From contig NZ_KQ758601.1 in NCBI RefSeq assembly GCF_001457025.1, forward strand, positions 186,001-250,000: DNA of 64,000 bases, in the 5' to 3' direction. This stretch comes from Pseudarthrobacter enclensis. GTDB taxonomy: Bacteria; Actinomycetota; Actinomycetes; Actinomycetales; Micrococcaceae. Under the pieces are notes generated by a model that had not been told where the DNA came from, made no database searches, and saw only the letters and a list, made by a program, of their open reading frames with translations. A program made the position numbers and the translations under genes. Positions 55,286-64,000 of this stretch are shown in pieces. The stretch's first letter is position 1. Each line of letters begins with the position of its first letter.

Positions 55286-55906
55286 CTACTCGGAGACCTT
55301 CGCCAGGGTTTCCTGTTCCGCCGCGATGGTGGTGTTGTCACCGTGTCCGGTGCGGACCACCGTGCCGGCCGGCAGCGTGAGCAACCGTTCACGGATGGAC
55401 TTCAGGATGGTCGGGTAGTCGCTGTAGGACCGGCCCGTGGCACCGGGGCCGCCGTTGAACAGCGTGTCCCCCGTGAAGACGGTTCCTTCGCTTTCCAGGT
55501 AGAAACACGTCGATCCGGGAGAGTGGCCCGGCGTGTGGATGGCCGTCAGCGCGGCCCCGCCCACCTCGAAGACGTCGCCGTCCGCGTGCTGCCGGTGCGG
55601 CTCAAAGTCCGGGTAGACCTGCTTCCACAGGACCAGGTCCTCGGGGTTGAGGTAGATGGGGGCCTCCACCGCCTCGGAAACCTCACGCGCGGCGCCAATG
55701 TGGTCATTGTGCGCGTGGGTCAGCAGGATGGCCTTGACCTTCCGGCCTTTGACCTGGTTGATGATCGCGGCGGCGTCGTGCGGGGAATCGATGATCACGC
55801 ATTCCTCGTCGTTGCCCACGATCCAGACGTTGTTGTCCACATCCCACGTGCCGCCGTCGAGCGAGAACGTCCCCGAGGTGACCAGGTTCTCGATGGTGAC
55901 GCCCAT
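55286..55906 (-). CDS. MBL-fold hydrolase, probable S-formylmycothiol hydrolase
   Basis: A 206-residue metallo-beta-lactamase-fold protein of the glyoxalase II type. Metal ligands are visible in LTHAHNDHIG (H64, H66, D68, H69), HTPGHSPGS, FTGDTLF and the C-terminal TGHGDNT. It overlaps the stop of the formaldehyde dehydrogenase gene by one base (TGATG), so it is translationally coupled. The same gene pair occurs in mycobacteria (Rv2259-Rv2260). The expected reaction is release of formate from S-formylmycothiol; this is inferred from context. Confidence 0.88.
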   Translation of the reverse strand: MGVTIENLVTSGTFSLDGGTWDVDNNVWIVGNDEECVIIDSPHDAAAIINQVKGRKVKAILLTHAHNDHIGAAREVSEAVEAPIYLNPEDLVLWKQVYPDFEPHRQHADGDVFEVGGAALTAIHTPGHSPGSTCFYLESEGTVFTGDTLFNGGPGATGRSYSDYPTILKSIRERLLTLPAGTVVRTGHGDNTTIAAEQETLAKVSE

Positions 55907-57006
55907 CAGGAAGCCGCCACAGGGAGTTCGACGACGGACCGGAGGACCTTGCCCTCGTGCATCTTGCCGAAGGCCTCCTCCACCTGGTCGATGGTGATGC
56001 GCTCGGAAACGAACGCGTCGAGGTCCAGGTTGCCCTGCTTGTAGTGGGACACCAGCATCGGGAAATCTCGGGACGGCAGGCAGTCGCCGTACCACGAGGA
56101 CTTCAGCGACCCGCCGCGGCCAAAGACGTCCAGCAGCGGCAGTTCCAGCGTCATCTCCGGTGTGGGGACACCCACCAGGACCACGCGGCCGGCCAGGTCG
56201 CGGGCGTAGAACGCCTGCTTGTAGGTTTCGGGACGGCCGACGGCGTCAATCACCACGTCCGCTCCGTTGCCCCCGGTGAGGGCCTGGATGGCTTCCACGG
56301 GGTCCTGCTGCCGCGAGTTGATGCCGTGGGTCGCGCCGAGCGACTTGGCCATCTCGATCTTGTTGTCATCAATGTCCACGGCGATGATCGTGGTGGCGCC
56401 GGCCAGTTTGGCACCGGCGATCGCGGCGATGCCCACGCCGCCGCAGCCGATGACGGCCACGGACTCGCCACGCTTGACCTCACCGGTGTTGATGGCGGCA
56501 CCGATGCCGGCCATCACGCCGCAGCCCAGCAGGCCAACGGCGGCCGCGTCAGCTTCGGGATCCACCTTGGTGCACTGCCCGGCAGCAACCAGGGTCTTCT
56601 CCGCGAAGGCTCCGATGCCCAGGGCCGGGGACAGTTCGGTGCCGTCCTCAAGGGTCATCTTCTGCGTGGCGTTGTGCGTGTTGAAGCAGTACTGCGGCTG
56701 GCCCTTGGCACAGGCACGGCACTGCCCGCACACAGCGCGCCAGTTCAGGATCACGCGGTCCCCCGGAGCCACCTCGGTGACATCAGGGCCAACAGCACTG
56801 ACCACGCCGGTGGCCTCGTGGCCCAGCAGGTACGGGAAGTCATCACCAATGCCACCCTGCTTGTAGTGCAGGTCCGTGTGGCACACACCGCACGTCAGGA
56901 TGTCCACCAGGGCCTCCCCCGGCCCCGGATCCGGAACCAGGATGGTTTCCAGCGACACCGGGGCATCCTTCTCCCGGGCAATGACAGCTTGGACTTTATG
57001 GACCAT
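55906..57006 (-). CDS. S-(hydroxymethyl)mycothiol dehydrogenase (mycothiol-dependent formaldehyde dehydrogenase)
   Basis: A 366-residue zinc alcohol dehydrogenase. Catalytic zinc ligands are in [11 protein letters not shown] and GHEATG, the structural zinc lobe has Cys in [15 protein letters not shown], and NAD binding is at [10 protein letters not shown] with VDIDDNK. The sequence resembles MscR/AdhE2 of actinobacteria rather than the glutathione-dependent class III enzyme. It oxidises the mycothiol-formaldehyde adduct. The start at 57006 has AGGAAAGGAA upstream. It is the first gene of the operon with the MBL hydrolase and formate dehydrogenase. Confidence 0.93.
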   Translation of the reverse strand: MVHKVQAVIAREKDAPVSLETILVPDPGPGEALVDILTCGVCHTDLHYKQGGIGDDFPYLLGHEATGVVSAVGPDVTEVAPGDRVILNWRAVCGQCRACAKGQPQYCFNTHNATQKMTLEDGTELSPALGIGAFAEKTLVAAGQCTKVDPEADAAAVGLLGCGVMAGIGAAINTGEVKRGESVAVIGCGGVGIAAIAGAKLAGATTIIAVDIDDNKIEMAKSLGATHGINSRQQDPVEAIQALTGGNGADVVIDAVGRPETYKQAFYARDLAGRVVLVGVPTPEMTLELPLLDVFGRGGSLKSSWYGDCLPSRDFPMLVSHYKQGNLDLDAFVSERITIDQVEEAFGKMHEGKVLRSVVELPVAAS

Positions 57007-57130
57007 GGTTCTGAAGTTCCTTTCCTGGAGTCCGGACGGAAGCCGGTGAGCCGGCACCCTGTGCCAATCTAGCCGAGCATGGCGCAGCGTGCAGGCGGCT
57101 TCCGCGTAGCAGCTTCCACCCGACTCCATT

Positions 57131-57208
57131 GCGCATTACACAACAGGGTGCACATAGCGCTTATTCGAATATGACAGCGGCCACAGTCGCTGTCAATAGA
57201 TATATCAG
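57131..57208 (-). promoter_or_regulatory. Promoter region of the formaldehyde dehydrogenase operon
   Basis: On the minus strand TTGACA (57196-57191), five bases, TGTG (57185-57182), eight bases and CATATT (57173-57168) repeat the block found at the BCCT, MFS and DMGO-2 genes. A GntR-type GATATATCAG (57199-57208) abuts the -35 element. Downstream, TGTTGTGTAATGCGCAA (complement of about 57130-57147) resembles the GTTGCATAA element of the other blocks. The 332-bp gap 57007-57338 has no gene. Confidence 0.6.
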
Positions 57209-57338
57209 TCATCAGGTCAGGTATCCCGACCGGGTCCACTCCTTCCGCGATTGTGAAGGCAACCCGCAAGCCGGGCCGGCCGCCGGCGTCCGGGCTTCCC
57301 GTTATGTCGTCCATATGCCCGGCATTAGGCTGGATGGC

Positions 57339-57653
57339 ATGTCTTTGAACGAACCGCCCGCTGAGCGTCGCGAGGTCACCGTCCGCCGGGCCCCCAAATT
57401 CGTGCCGTTCCTGGTCCTCGGCGCCCTGCTGGGATTCGCGGCGGCAGCCGTGGCGGCGTACGCAGTCCCCGGTGATGCGGAGTTCGATCCCGGGGCCGTC
57501 TTCGGCTTCCTCATGATCACTTTCGGCGCCGCCGGAGCCGTCCTCGGCGCCGTCGTGGCGCTGCTCCTGGACCGCCGGAGCGTGCGGAAGCAGGAGCGCG
57601 CCGTCGTCGAATCCGTCCCCGATTCCGAGCCGGACACCAACCCGCAGGACTGA
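57339..57653 (+). CDS. Small membrane protein, two helices
   Basis: A 104-residue protein with a basic N-terminus (RREVTVRRAPK), two hydrophobic helices (about 21-44 and 53-77) and a charged C-terminal tail. It resembles the small membrane proteins often found upstream of purF in Arthrobacter, but I cannot name a family. AGGCTGGA lies just before ATG 57339. Confidence 0.7.
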   Translation: MSLNEPPAERREVTVRRAPKFVPFLVLGALLGFAAAAVAAYAVPGDAEFDPGAVFGFLMITFGAAGAVLGAVVALLLDRRSVRKQERAVVESVPDSEPDTNPQD

Positions 57654-57770
57654 ACGCGCGGACCAGTACGGCGGTCACCGGACCATCCCCGCCCGGGACG
57701 CTGCGACAACCCGCGGTGACGGGTCAGGGTCACAAAGCGGCGCGGGAAAAAGTCATACCCCATGTCGTGC

Positions 57771-57776
57771 GATAAT
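57771..57776 (+). promoter_or_regulatory. -10 element for a leaderless purF transcript
   Basis: GATAAT, preceded by TGC, lies six bases before GTG 57783, the distance expected between a -10 hexamer and the transcription start. No Shine-Dalgarno sequence precedes the GTG, so the mRNA may begin at the start codon. Confidence 0.45.
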
Positions 57777-57782
57777 CGATCA

Positions 57783-59465
57783 GTGGCACGCGGCGATGGA
57801 AAACTTTCCCATGATCTTCTCCCCGGCGAAAAAGGCCCCCAGGACGCTTGTGGCGTCTTCGGCGTCTGGGCCCCCGGAGAAGAAGTAGCAAAACTTACCT
57901 ATTACGGGCTGTACGCACTGCAGCACCGTGGCCAGGAGTCGGCTGGTATTGCCACCAGCGACGGCAAACGGATCAACGTCTACAAGGACATGGGACTGGT
58001 CTCCCAGGTCTTCGACGAGACAACCCTCAACACCCTCACCGGGCACCTGGCCGTGGGCCACTGCCGGTACTCCACCACCGGCGCCAGCCACTGGGCCAAC
58101 GCCCAGCCAACCCTGGGCGCCACCTCCACCGGCACCGTGGCCCTGGCCCACAACGGCAACCTCACCAACACCGCCGAACTCAACGCCATGATCACTGAGC
58201 GCAACGGCGGACAGCTCACCGGCGAAATGAAGCAGGGCAATACCTCGGACACTGCCCTGGTCACCGCCCTCCTGGAAGGCGAACCGGGCAAGACCCTCGA
58301 AGACACCGCCACCGAGCTCCTGCCCAAGATCAAGGGCGGCTTCTGCTTCGTCTTCATGGACGAAGGCACCCTCTACGCGGCACGCGACACCTACGGCATC
58401 CGCCCGCTGGTCCTGGGCCGGCTGGAACGCGGCTGGGTGGTGGCCTCCGAGCAGTCCGCCCTGGCCACCGTGGGCGCCAGCTTCATCCGCGAAATCGAGC
58501 CCGGCGAGTTCATCGCCATCGACGAGGAAGGCGTGCGGTCCAAGAAGTTCGCAGAGCCGACGCCGGCGGGCTGCGTTTTCGAGTACGTCTACCTCGCCCG
58601 CCCGGACGCCGCCATTGCCGGCCGCTCCGTCTACGAATCCCGGGTGGAAATGGGCCGCCAACTGGCCCGCGAGAACACCCACGAGGCCGACATCGTCATT
58701 CCCGTTCCGGAATCCGGGACACCCGCCGCCGTCGGCTACGCCGAGGAATCCGGCATTCCGTTCGCGCACGGGTTCGTCAAGAACTCCTATGTGGGCCGCA
58801 CGTTCATCCAGCCCTCGCAAACCCTGCGCCAGCTGGGCATCCGACTCAAGCTCAACGCCCTGGAATCGGTGATCCGCGGCAAGCGCGTCGTAGTGGTGGA
58901 CGACTCGATCGTCCGCGGCAACACCCAGCGGGCCATCGTCAGGATGCTCCGCGAGGCCGGCGCCGCCGCGGTGCACGTCAAGATCTCCTCGCCGCCCGTC
59001 CAGTGGCCCTGCTTCTACGGCATCGACTTCGCCTCCCGCGCGGAGCTCATTGCCAACGGCGCCTCCATCGATGAGATCTCCCAGGCCATCGGCGCCGACT
59101 CGCTGGCCTACATTTCCGAGGACGGCATGATTGGCGCAACCCGCCAGCCGCGCGAACGCCTCTGCACCGCCTGCTTCACGGGCAAATACCCCATCAAGCT
59201 GCCGGACTCGGACAAGCTGGGCAAGAACCTGCTGGAGCGCCCTGACTCTGTCGGACAGGCCAGCGGCCTGAAGCCCTCCCCCGCAGCGCTTCCCGGTGAA
59301 ACCGCCGCCCTGGCCGTGGACCCCGATGAGGATCCCGCGGAGAAGGCGGGTGCCACCGGCTGCGATCCGGGACCGGATTCCGAGTTCGAAAACCTGTTGA
59401 CCGACGCCGACCTCGTACCCGGCACGCCCGCCGCCGCAGGCACCGACAAGAAAGAGTCCGTATGA
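57783..59465 (+). CDS. purF: Amidophosphoribosyltransferase
   Basis: A 560-residue enzyme catalysing the first committed step of purine synthesis, from PRPP and glutamine to phosphoribosylamine. The N-terminal glutamine amidotransferase nucleophile is C23 in QDACGVFGVW, exposed after removal of a 22-residue propeptide. The PRPP loop is VVVVDDSIVRGNT, and C-terminal Cys residues including LCTACF match the iron-sulfur type. About 60 extra, Ala/Pro-rich residues end the protein. GTG 57783 is preferred to ATG 57762 because of the -10 element and the family start ARGDGKLSHD. It overlaps purM by ATGA. Confidence 0.95.
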   Translation: MARGDGKLSHDLLPGEKGPQDACGVFGVWAPGEEVAKLTYYGLYALQHRGQESAGIATSDGKRINVYKDMGLVSQVFDETTLNTLTGHLAVGHCRYSTTGASHWANAQPTLGATSTGTVALAHNGNLTNTAELNAMITERNGGQLTGEMKQGNTSDTALVTALLEGEPGKTLEDTATELLPKIKGGFCFVFMDEGTLYAARDTYGIRPLVLGRLERGWVVASEQSALATVGASFIREIEPGEFIAIDEEGVRSKKFAEPTPAGCVFEYVYLARPDAAIAGRSVYESRVEMGRQLARENTHEADIVIPVPESGTPAAVGYAEESGIPFAHGFVKNSYVGRTFIQPSQTLRQLGIRLKLNALESVIRGKRVVVVDDSIVRGNTQRAIVRMLREAGAAAVHVKISSPPVQWPCFYGIDFASRAELIANGASIDEISQAIGADSLAYISEDGMIGATRQPRERLCTACFTGKYPIKLPDSDKLGKNLLERPDSVGQASGLKPSPAALPGETAALAVDPDEDPAEKAGATGCDPGPDSEFENLLTDADLVPGTPAAAGTDKKESV

Positions 59466-60619
59466 CTTCCGCACACTCCGCCGCCGGCTCCGACTCCGGG
59501 AAGGCGGGCATCACCTACGCCTCCGCCGGTGTGGACGTTGAGGCAGGCGACCGCGCCGTCGAGCTCATGAAGGACGCCGTCAAGGCAACCCACAACTCCT
59601 CGGTCATCGGCGGGGTGGGCGGCTTCGCCGGCCTCTACGATGTGTCCAAACTGCTGACTTACCGGAAGCCGCTGCTGGCCACGTCCACGGACGGCGTGGG
59701 CACCAAGGTGGCCATCGCACAGGCCATGGACATCCACGACACCATCGGGTTCGACCTGGTGGGCATGGTGGTGGACGACATCGTGGTGGTGGGCGCCGAG
59801 CCGCTGTACATGACTGACTACATTGCCTGCGGCAAGGTGGTTCCCGAGCGCATCGCGGGCATCGTCCGCGGCATCGCCTCGGCCTGCTCCGTGGCCGGCA
59901 CCGCCCTGGTGGGCGGCGAAACCGCAGAGCACCCCGGACTGCTCGGTGAGCACGAATACGACGTCGCCGGCGCAGCCACCGGCGTCGTGGAAGCCGACGC
60001 CTTGCTGGGGCCGGACCGGGTCCGCGCCGGTGACGTCGTGATCGGCATGGCCTCCTCCGGCCTGCACTCCAACGGCTACTCCCTGGTCCGCCGCGTCATC
60101 AACCACGCCGGCTGGGCCCTGGACCGGCAGGTCTCCGAACTCGGCCGCACCCTGGGCGAGGAACTGCTCGAGCCCACCCGCGTCTACGCTGCCGACTGCC
60201 TGGACCTGGCCCGCGCCTTCCCGGTCACGGGTTCCGCAGCCGTCCACGGCTTCAGCCACGTCACCGGCGGCGGCCTGGCCGCCAACCTGGCCCGCGTCCT
60301 GCCCCAGGGCCTGGTTGCCACCGTTGACCGCTCCACCTGGGAGCTGCCGGCCATCTTCAAGCTGGTATCCGAGCTCGGAAACGTCCCGTTGGCGGACCTG
60401 GAACGCACCCTGAACCTCGGCGTGGGCATGGTGGCCATCGTGTCCGCCGACGCCGCGGACGCCGCTGTGGCCCGTCTGAACGAGCGCGGCCTGCCGTCCT
60501 GGATCATGGGCACCGTTTCCGAAGATTCCGGCGCCGGGGCCAACTCCGGCCCCGACTACGTCCAGGGCGCCAAGGGCGTCGACGGCGGGGCTGTCCAGCT
60601 GGTCAACGCCTACGCCTGA
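59462..60619 (+). CDS. purM: Phosphoribosylformylglycinamidine cyclo-ligase
   Basis: A 385-residue AIR synthetase, the fifth step of purine synthesis, using ATP to close the imidazole ring. Motifs include STDGVGTKVAIA, DLVGMVVDD, GGETAEHPG, the glycine-rich IGMASSGLHSNGYSLVR and FSHVTGGGLAANLARVLP. It overlaps purF by four bases and ends the pair; a terminator follows. Confidence 0.96.
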   Translation: MTSAHSAAGSDSGKAGITYASAGVDVEAGDRAVELMKDAVKATHNSSVIGGVGGFAGLYDVSKLLTYRKPLLATSTDGVGTKVAIAQAMDIHDTIGFDLVGMVVDDIVVVGAEPLYMTDYIACGKVVPERIAGIVRGIASACSVAGTALVGGETAEHPGLLGEHEYDVAGAATGVVEADALLGPDRVRAGDVVIGMASSGLHSNGYSLVRRVINHAGWALDRQVSELGRTLGEELLEPTRVYAADCLDLARAFPVTGSAAVHGFSHVTGGGLAANLARVLPQGLVATVDRSTWELPAIFKLVSELGNVPLADLERTLNLGVGMVAIVSADAADAAVARLNERGLPSWIMGTVSEDSGAGANSGPDYVQGAKGVDGGAVQLVNAYA

Positions 60620-60625
60620 GCATTG

Positions 60626-60656
60626 AGCAGGGCTCCCCGCTGCGGGGGGCCCTGCT
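60626..60656. terminator. Terminator between purM and the VOC gene
   Basis: AGCAGGGC (60626-60633) pairs with GCCCTGCT (60649-60656), and inner CCCC/GGGG pairs extend it. It lies between the convergent genes and is followed by GTGTTT on the plus strand. Confidence 0.8.
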
Positions 60657-60660
60657 GTGT

Positions 60661-61434
60661 TTAAGTCCCGGCCTGGACCAGGCTGAGGATCCCTCCCCAA
60701 GGGTCGCGGATGGTGGCAGGCGCTTGGGGGAAATCCCCACCCGGTTCCACAAGCGCTTCGCCGCCTGCCTCCACGGCAGCACGCACCGCGGCGCCAAGAG
60801 CGGTGACGCCAAAGTAGGCCTGCCAGCCCGGCGCCTCGCCCTCCCCGGCAGGAACCACCCCGGCCACCTCCGTACCGTCCAGCATCAGCGTGCTGTAGCT
60901 GCCGCCGTCGTCCTGCGGGTATTCCGTCACCTCGTGCCCGAAGAGCTGCTGGAAGAAGCCGACGGCGGCCTGCGGCTCAGGCGTGGACAGTTCGGCCCAA
61001 ACCAGCGCACCGGGTTCGTTGAACAGGGCGGTGCCGCGATGTGTTGCGGCCTGCCAGACCCCGGTGGTGCCGCCGCCGGGCGGCGCCACAAAGGCGAGGG
61101 TGCCGGTGTCCCCCACTTCCTCGGGACCGAACTCGGCTGTGCCCCCGGCGAAAGGCGCCTCCTGGACCACTGATGCGGCATCCGCTGCCGCGAAATAGAC
61201 GTTCCACTGTGCAGGGGCGCGCGCCGCCAGTTGCCCCGGGTTCTGCGGCGCGATGACGGCCACAAGCTTCCCGTCTACGAACGCCTGGGCATAGGAACGC
61301 CCGTCCGGCGTGGGCAGGTCCCGGTACGTCCAGCCAAAGATGCTGCCATAGAAGTCCTTGGCAGCGGCGACATCGGGTGTTTGCAGGTCGGCCCAGCACA
61401 GTTCGCCGTGCCGGTATTGCTCTACGTGTGGCAT
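60661..61434 (-). CDS. Two-domain VOC (glyoxalase/bleomycin resistance) family protein
   Basis: A 257-residue protein with two vicinal-oxygen-chelate domains (about 7-125 and 133-250). Each begins with a beta strand and the W-(A/V)-(D/E)-L pattern (CWADLQTPDVAAAKDFYGSIFGW and VWAELSTPEPQAAVGFF). It closely resembles the mycobacterial CFP30B antigen (Rv0577) from memory. The substrate is unknown; glyoxalase-like detoxification is possible. The start at 61434 (MPHVEQYRHG) matches the family N-terminus. Confidence 0.88.
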   Translation of the reverse strand: MPHVEQYRHGELCWADLQTPDVAAAKDFYGSIFGWTYRDLPTPDGRSYAQAFVDGKLVAVIAPQNPGQLAARAPAQWNVYFAAADAASVVQEAPFAGGTAEFGPEEVGDTGTLAFVAPPGGGTTGVWQAATHRGTALFNEPGALVWAELSTPEPQAAVGFFQQLFGHEVTEYPQDDGGSYSTLMLDGTEVAGVVPAGEGEAPGWQAYFGVTALGAAVRAAVEAGGEALVEPGGDFPQAPATIRDPWGGILSLVQAGT

Positions 61435-61653
61435 GCGGCCAACGCTACACGCCGCCACAGACGGGCAGCACCCAAGGATCAGCCGGTGAGCGTGTGCCGT
61501 TGCCTCCTTGGGCAGCGGTGTGCAGGCCCGGGCCGGTGCGCGCAGGAAAACAGCATGGCCCCGGTAGGCCTGAATTAAGGAAGGCTGCGGACTGAGGTCC
61601 GCGGTACGGCGCCGCCTGAGATGCCGGCCACAAGGGCGGGCGGGCGGCGGCGA

Positions 61654-61887
61654 CTAGCCGATGCGACGGGTGTCTACCTCGTCGTCGTCATCTTCCAAAT
61701 CATCCGCGTACTTGTCCACGTAAGCTGAATAGTCCGGTTCAACCGGCTCATTCGCATAATGGCTCGTGGCACGACTTGACGGGCCCGTCAGCTCGCGCTG
61801 AAGTGCCGAATAGTCAGTGTTCGGGGAGTAGTACTTGATGTCCCGAGCCTGCTTAGTAGCTTTTGCCTTTTGACGGCCGCGCCCCAT
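61654..61887 (-). CDS. DUF3073 family protein
   Basis: A 77-residue protein starting MGRGRQKAKATKQARDIKY, the conserved N-terminus of DUF3073, with a highly acidic end (DLEDDDDEVDTRR). It is an actinobacterial protein of unknown role, usually near purM as here. AAGGGGG eight bases before ATG 61887 decides the start over the longer frame. Confidence 0.9.
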   Translation of the reverse strand: MGRGRQKAKATKQARDIKYYSPNTDYSALQRELTGPSSRATSHYANEPVEPDYSAYVDKYADDLEDDDDEVDTRRIG

Positions 61888-62161
61888 GGCGTGACCCCCT
61901 TTTGTACTTGGACCGGAGGTGGTCACCTTGGCGATGGTGAGGCCCCGGAATGATTGGTCAATTTGTCGTACACCTAGATTACATGCTTTCGGCGGCCCAT
62001 GCTCGCCGAACGGCGCGCCCCGGCGGGTGTTTGGGATAACATTCCCCCTTGCTTCCGCGGGATTCCGGGATTTTTCTTCGGTAGAGTCGCTTCAGGCAAC
62101 CGCAAAAACGGCCATTGCGGGCGGTTGCCCGAAGCGACGACAACGCAGGAGGATGCACCAC

Positions 62162-62911
62162 GTGAACCCCCAGGACGTCCCGCCGAAACCCACGTCCCCG
62201 CCCACGGCCGGCATCCCCAGGGTGGAACCCGGCACGGACCCAGTTAGCTTCCCGCGGACAGAAACGCAGACGGAGACACCGATGGAGACGCGGACGGAGT
62301 CACACCCGGACGCTCCGGCCCCCGCCTCGGTCACGTGGTCCGCACCCCGGCCGGACCCGGAACCCGCACCTGCGGTCCCGGCAACGAAGGCCAGGACCCT
62401 GTGGAAGGTGCTCTTCGCCGTCGTCCTCCTGGCCGTGGTGGGCTGCCTGGCATGGCTGGCCGTCTGGCTCAACACCGGCGGGGCATCACCGGAGGCCGAC
62501 GGCAGCCGCGAGGGGACCCTGCAAACCGTCGAGACCCCGCGTGCCACGTCGCTGCCGCTGCCGCGGGAGGGCGTCAAGTCCGCGGACTACGCCGTGGGTG
62601 ACTGCTTCAAGGATTTTGATCCGGAGTCTTTGGCCGCAACGGCAGTGCCCTGCGACTCCCCGCATTCGGCGCAGCTTGTCGCCGTGTTCCACTACCCCCA
62701 AGGGGAGTCCTACCCGGGCGCCGAGGTACTGAAGGCCAAAGCCCTGGAAGCGTGCCAGGCCACGAAACTGGGGCCGGCCGCCAATGAATACCAGCTCAAT
62801 TTCCAGCGCAGTTTCCCCAGCAACACCAGCTGGGACGCCGGGGACCGCAGGGCGGACTGCTACGTCTCAGCCCCGAACGGCAACGTCATAAACAAAAGCG
62901 TGCTGCCCTGA
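62162..62911 (+). CDS. Septum formation family membrane protein
   Basis: A 249-residue single-pass membrane protein: a Pro/Thr-rich cytoplasmic tail (1-78), one transmembrane helix (about 81-103) and an extracellular domain with the septum-formation family pattern VGDCFKDFD...VPCDSPHSAQLVAVF and later Cys residues (ALEACQ, RADCYV) that could form two disulfides. The start is GTG 62162, since AGGAGG at 62147-62152 abuts ATG 62153 but is correctly spaced for the GTG. It is convergent with clpB. The cell-division role is a family assumption. Confidence 0.85.
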   Translation: MNPQDVPPKPTSPPTAGIPRVEPGTDPVSFPRTETQTETPMETRTESHPDAPAPASVTWSAPRPDPEPAPAVPATKARTLWKVLFAVVLLAVVGCLAWLAVWLNTGGASPEADGSREGTLQTVETPRATSLPLPREGVKSADYAVGDCFKDFDPESLAATAVPCDSPHSAQLVAVFHYPQGESYPGAEVLKAKALEACQATKLGPAANEYQLNFQRSFPSNTSWDAGDRRADCYVSAPNGNVINKSVLP

Positions 62912-62946
62912 CAGGACATCCCGCGGGACATCCGCCAGGGCAGCAC
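62900..62946. terminator. Convergent terminator
   Basis: GTGCTGCCCTG (62900-62910) pairs with CAGGGCAGCAC (62936-62946), with a CCCGCGGG inner palindrome in the loop. It overlaps the stop of the septum-formation gene and precedes the clpB 3' end. Confidence 0.7.
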
Positions 62947-62966
62947 GCACCGGGTGGCGGCTGCGG

Positions 62967-64000
62967 CTAGCCCTTCCGCCGCACCGACAGCCCGGTTGAG
63001 GGGGCTCCCGTCAGGGCGTCAACGTTCCCGTCGGTGAGCTCGCCCAGATCGGCAGCGGTGTCCACCACCACGGTGTCGCCGTCACTGATGTCGCCGGACA
63101 GGATGGACTTGGCCAGCCGGTCGCCGATCTCGCGCTGCACCAGGCGCCGCAGCGGCCGGGCGCCGTAGGCGGGGTCGAAACCGGACAGCGCCAGCCACGC
63201 CTTGGCCCCGTCGGTGACCTCCAGCGTGAGGCGGCGGTCATGGAGGCGCCGGCCCAGCTCGTCCACGTGCAGCTCCACGATGCGGCCCAGTTCCTCGACG
63301 TTCAGGGCGTCGAAGAGGACCACTTCGTCGAGCCGGTTGAGGAACTCCGGCTTGAAGGAAGCGTTGACGGTGGCCATCACGGCGTTCCGCTTGGCCTCCG
63401 CGTCCAGGGTCTGGTCCACCAGGAACTGGCTGCCCAGGTTGGACGTCAGCACCAGGATGACGTTGCGGAAGTCCACGGTGCGGCCCTGGCCGTCGGTGAG
63501 GCGGCCGTCGTCGAGCACCTGCAGGAGGATGTCGAACACCTCGGGGTGCGCCTTCTCCACCTCGTCCAGCAGGACCACGGAGTAGGGGCGGCGGCGGACG
63601 GCCTCGGTGAGCTGGCCGCCTTCCTCGTAGCCCACGTATCCGGGAGGGGCACCCACCAGCCGGGCCACCGAGTGCTTCTCGCCGTACTCGGACATGTCGA
63701 TGCGCACCATGGCCCGCTCGTCGTCGAAGAGGAAATCAGCCAGGGCCTTGGCCAGCTCGGTCTTGCCGACACCGGTGGGGCCCAGGAACAGGAACGAACC
63801 CGTGGGCCGGTTCGGGTCGCTGATGCCGGCCCGGGCACGGCGGACGGCGTCGGACACCGCGGTGACGGCCTTGGACTGGCCAATGAGCCGCCTGCCCAGT
63901 TCCTCCTCCATGTGCAGGAGTTTCTGGCTCTCGCCCTGGAGCATGCGCCCGGCCGGGATGCCGGTCCAGGCGGAGATGACCTCGGCGATGTCGTCCGCGG
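62967..64000 (-). CDS. clpB: ATP-dependent chaperone ClpB, C-terminal part (runs off the window)
   Basis: About 344 residues of the second AAA+ module and C-terminal domain are visible, and the frame is open to the window edge. It begins with the conserved [13 protein letters not shown] that precedes the second ATPase domain. Walker A is [12 protein letters not shown] and Walker B is [11 protein letters not shown]; the pore loop lies in [13 protein letters not shown], and the sensor and arginine-finger region is ...[11 protein letters not shown]. ClpB disaggregates proteins together with DnaK. The stop at 62967 ends a typical GxLSVRRKG-like tail. Confidence 0.96.
   Translation of the reverse strand, partial: ADDIAEVISAWTGIPAGRMLQGESQKLLHMEEELGRRLIGQSKAVTAVSDAVRRARAGISDPNRPTGSFLFLGPTGVGKTELAKALADFLFDDERAMVRIDMSEYGEKHSVARLVGAPPGYVGYEEGGQLTEAVRRRPYSVVLLDEVEKAHPEVFDILLQVLDDGRLTDGQGRTVDFRNVILVLTSNLGSQFLVDQTLDAEAKRNAVMATVNASFKPEFLNRLDEVVLFDALNVEELGRIVELHVDELGRRLHDRRLTLEVTDGAKAWLALSGFDPAYGARPLRRLVQREIGDRLAKSILSGDISDGDTVVVDTAADLGELTDGNVDALTGAPSTGLSVRRKG

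Overview
The window is chromosomal DNA of a high-GC actinobacterium, most likely Arthrobacter or Pseudarthrobacter. It carries a dimethylglycine oxidase that matches my memory of the Arthrobacter globiformis enzyme along its whole length (830 residues, with H225, Y259 and D552 in register), mycothiol-dependent formaldehyde oxidation, DUF3073 and septum-formation proteins, several GTG/TTG starts, and HNH/DUF222 repeat-family genes. No rRNA, tRNA, CRISPR array, prophage or intact insertion sequence was found.

Layout. 1-6.5 kb: accessory and envelope genes (lipoprotein, HNH/DUF222 nuclease, Rieske membrane protein, cupin, secreted protein). 6.5-10.3 kb: an AsnC/Lrp regulator divergent from an M20 amidohydrolase and an MHS permease. 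10.4-13.7 kb: katG and an unknown gene. 13.8-20.8 kb: a glyoxylate/allantoin operon (hyi, tartronate-semialdehyde reductase, gcl, glycerate kinase, allB, orphan winged-helix protein). 20.8-24.4 kb: two Bcp peroxiredoxins and small housekeeping genes. 24.6-29.7 kb: a partner-switching operon (REC-PP2C phosphatase, cellulose-synthase-like glycosyltransferase, STAS protein, RsbW-like kinase) facing a GAF histidine kinase. 29.8-31.8 kb: uraD, uraH and an IclR regulator. 32-57 kb: one-carbon metabolism (BCCT transporter, hxlBA of the RuMP pathway with a divergent LuxR regulator, a GntR regulator, purU-dmg-fchA-folD, a MoeA-like gene and fdhD, an MFS transporter, a second dimethylglycine oxidase paralogue, and the operon mycothiol formaldehyde dehydrogenase-MBL hydrolase-formate dehydrogenase). 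57-64 kb: core genes (purF, purM, VOC protein, DUF3073, septum-formation protein, clpB).

How the genes work together. N-methyl groups of betaine-type substrates enter through BCCT/MFS transporters and are removed by the two DMGO-type flavoproteins. They leave as 5,10-methylene-THF or formaldehyde. Methylene-THF goes through FolD, FchA and PurU to formate. Free formaldehyde is assimilated by HxlA/HxlB or oxidised through mycothiol to formate. The molybdoenzyme formate dehydrogenase, matured by FdhD and a MoeA-like protein, finishes at CO2. Glyoxylate from purine breakdown goes to glycerate by the gcl route.

Three cis-regulatory patterns can be read by eye. Tandem TTCCAyrAwGCGGAA sites lie at the hyi and uraD promoters (probable IclR regulon). 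TGATATATC sites lie near gntR/purU, the moeA-like gene, a 91-residue ORF and the formaldehyde dehydrogenase (probable GntR regulon). A promoter block TTGACw-N5-TGTG-N8-CA is shared by the BCCT, MFS, DMGO-2 and formaldehyde dehydrogenase genes. Other notable points are an almost perfect 29-bp hairpin before the MoeA-like gene, a FolD that lacks its catalytic lysine next to a dedicated cyclohydrolase, and the glycosyltransferase/partner-switch operon, which I consider the best candidate for an undescribed system.
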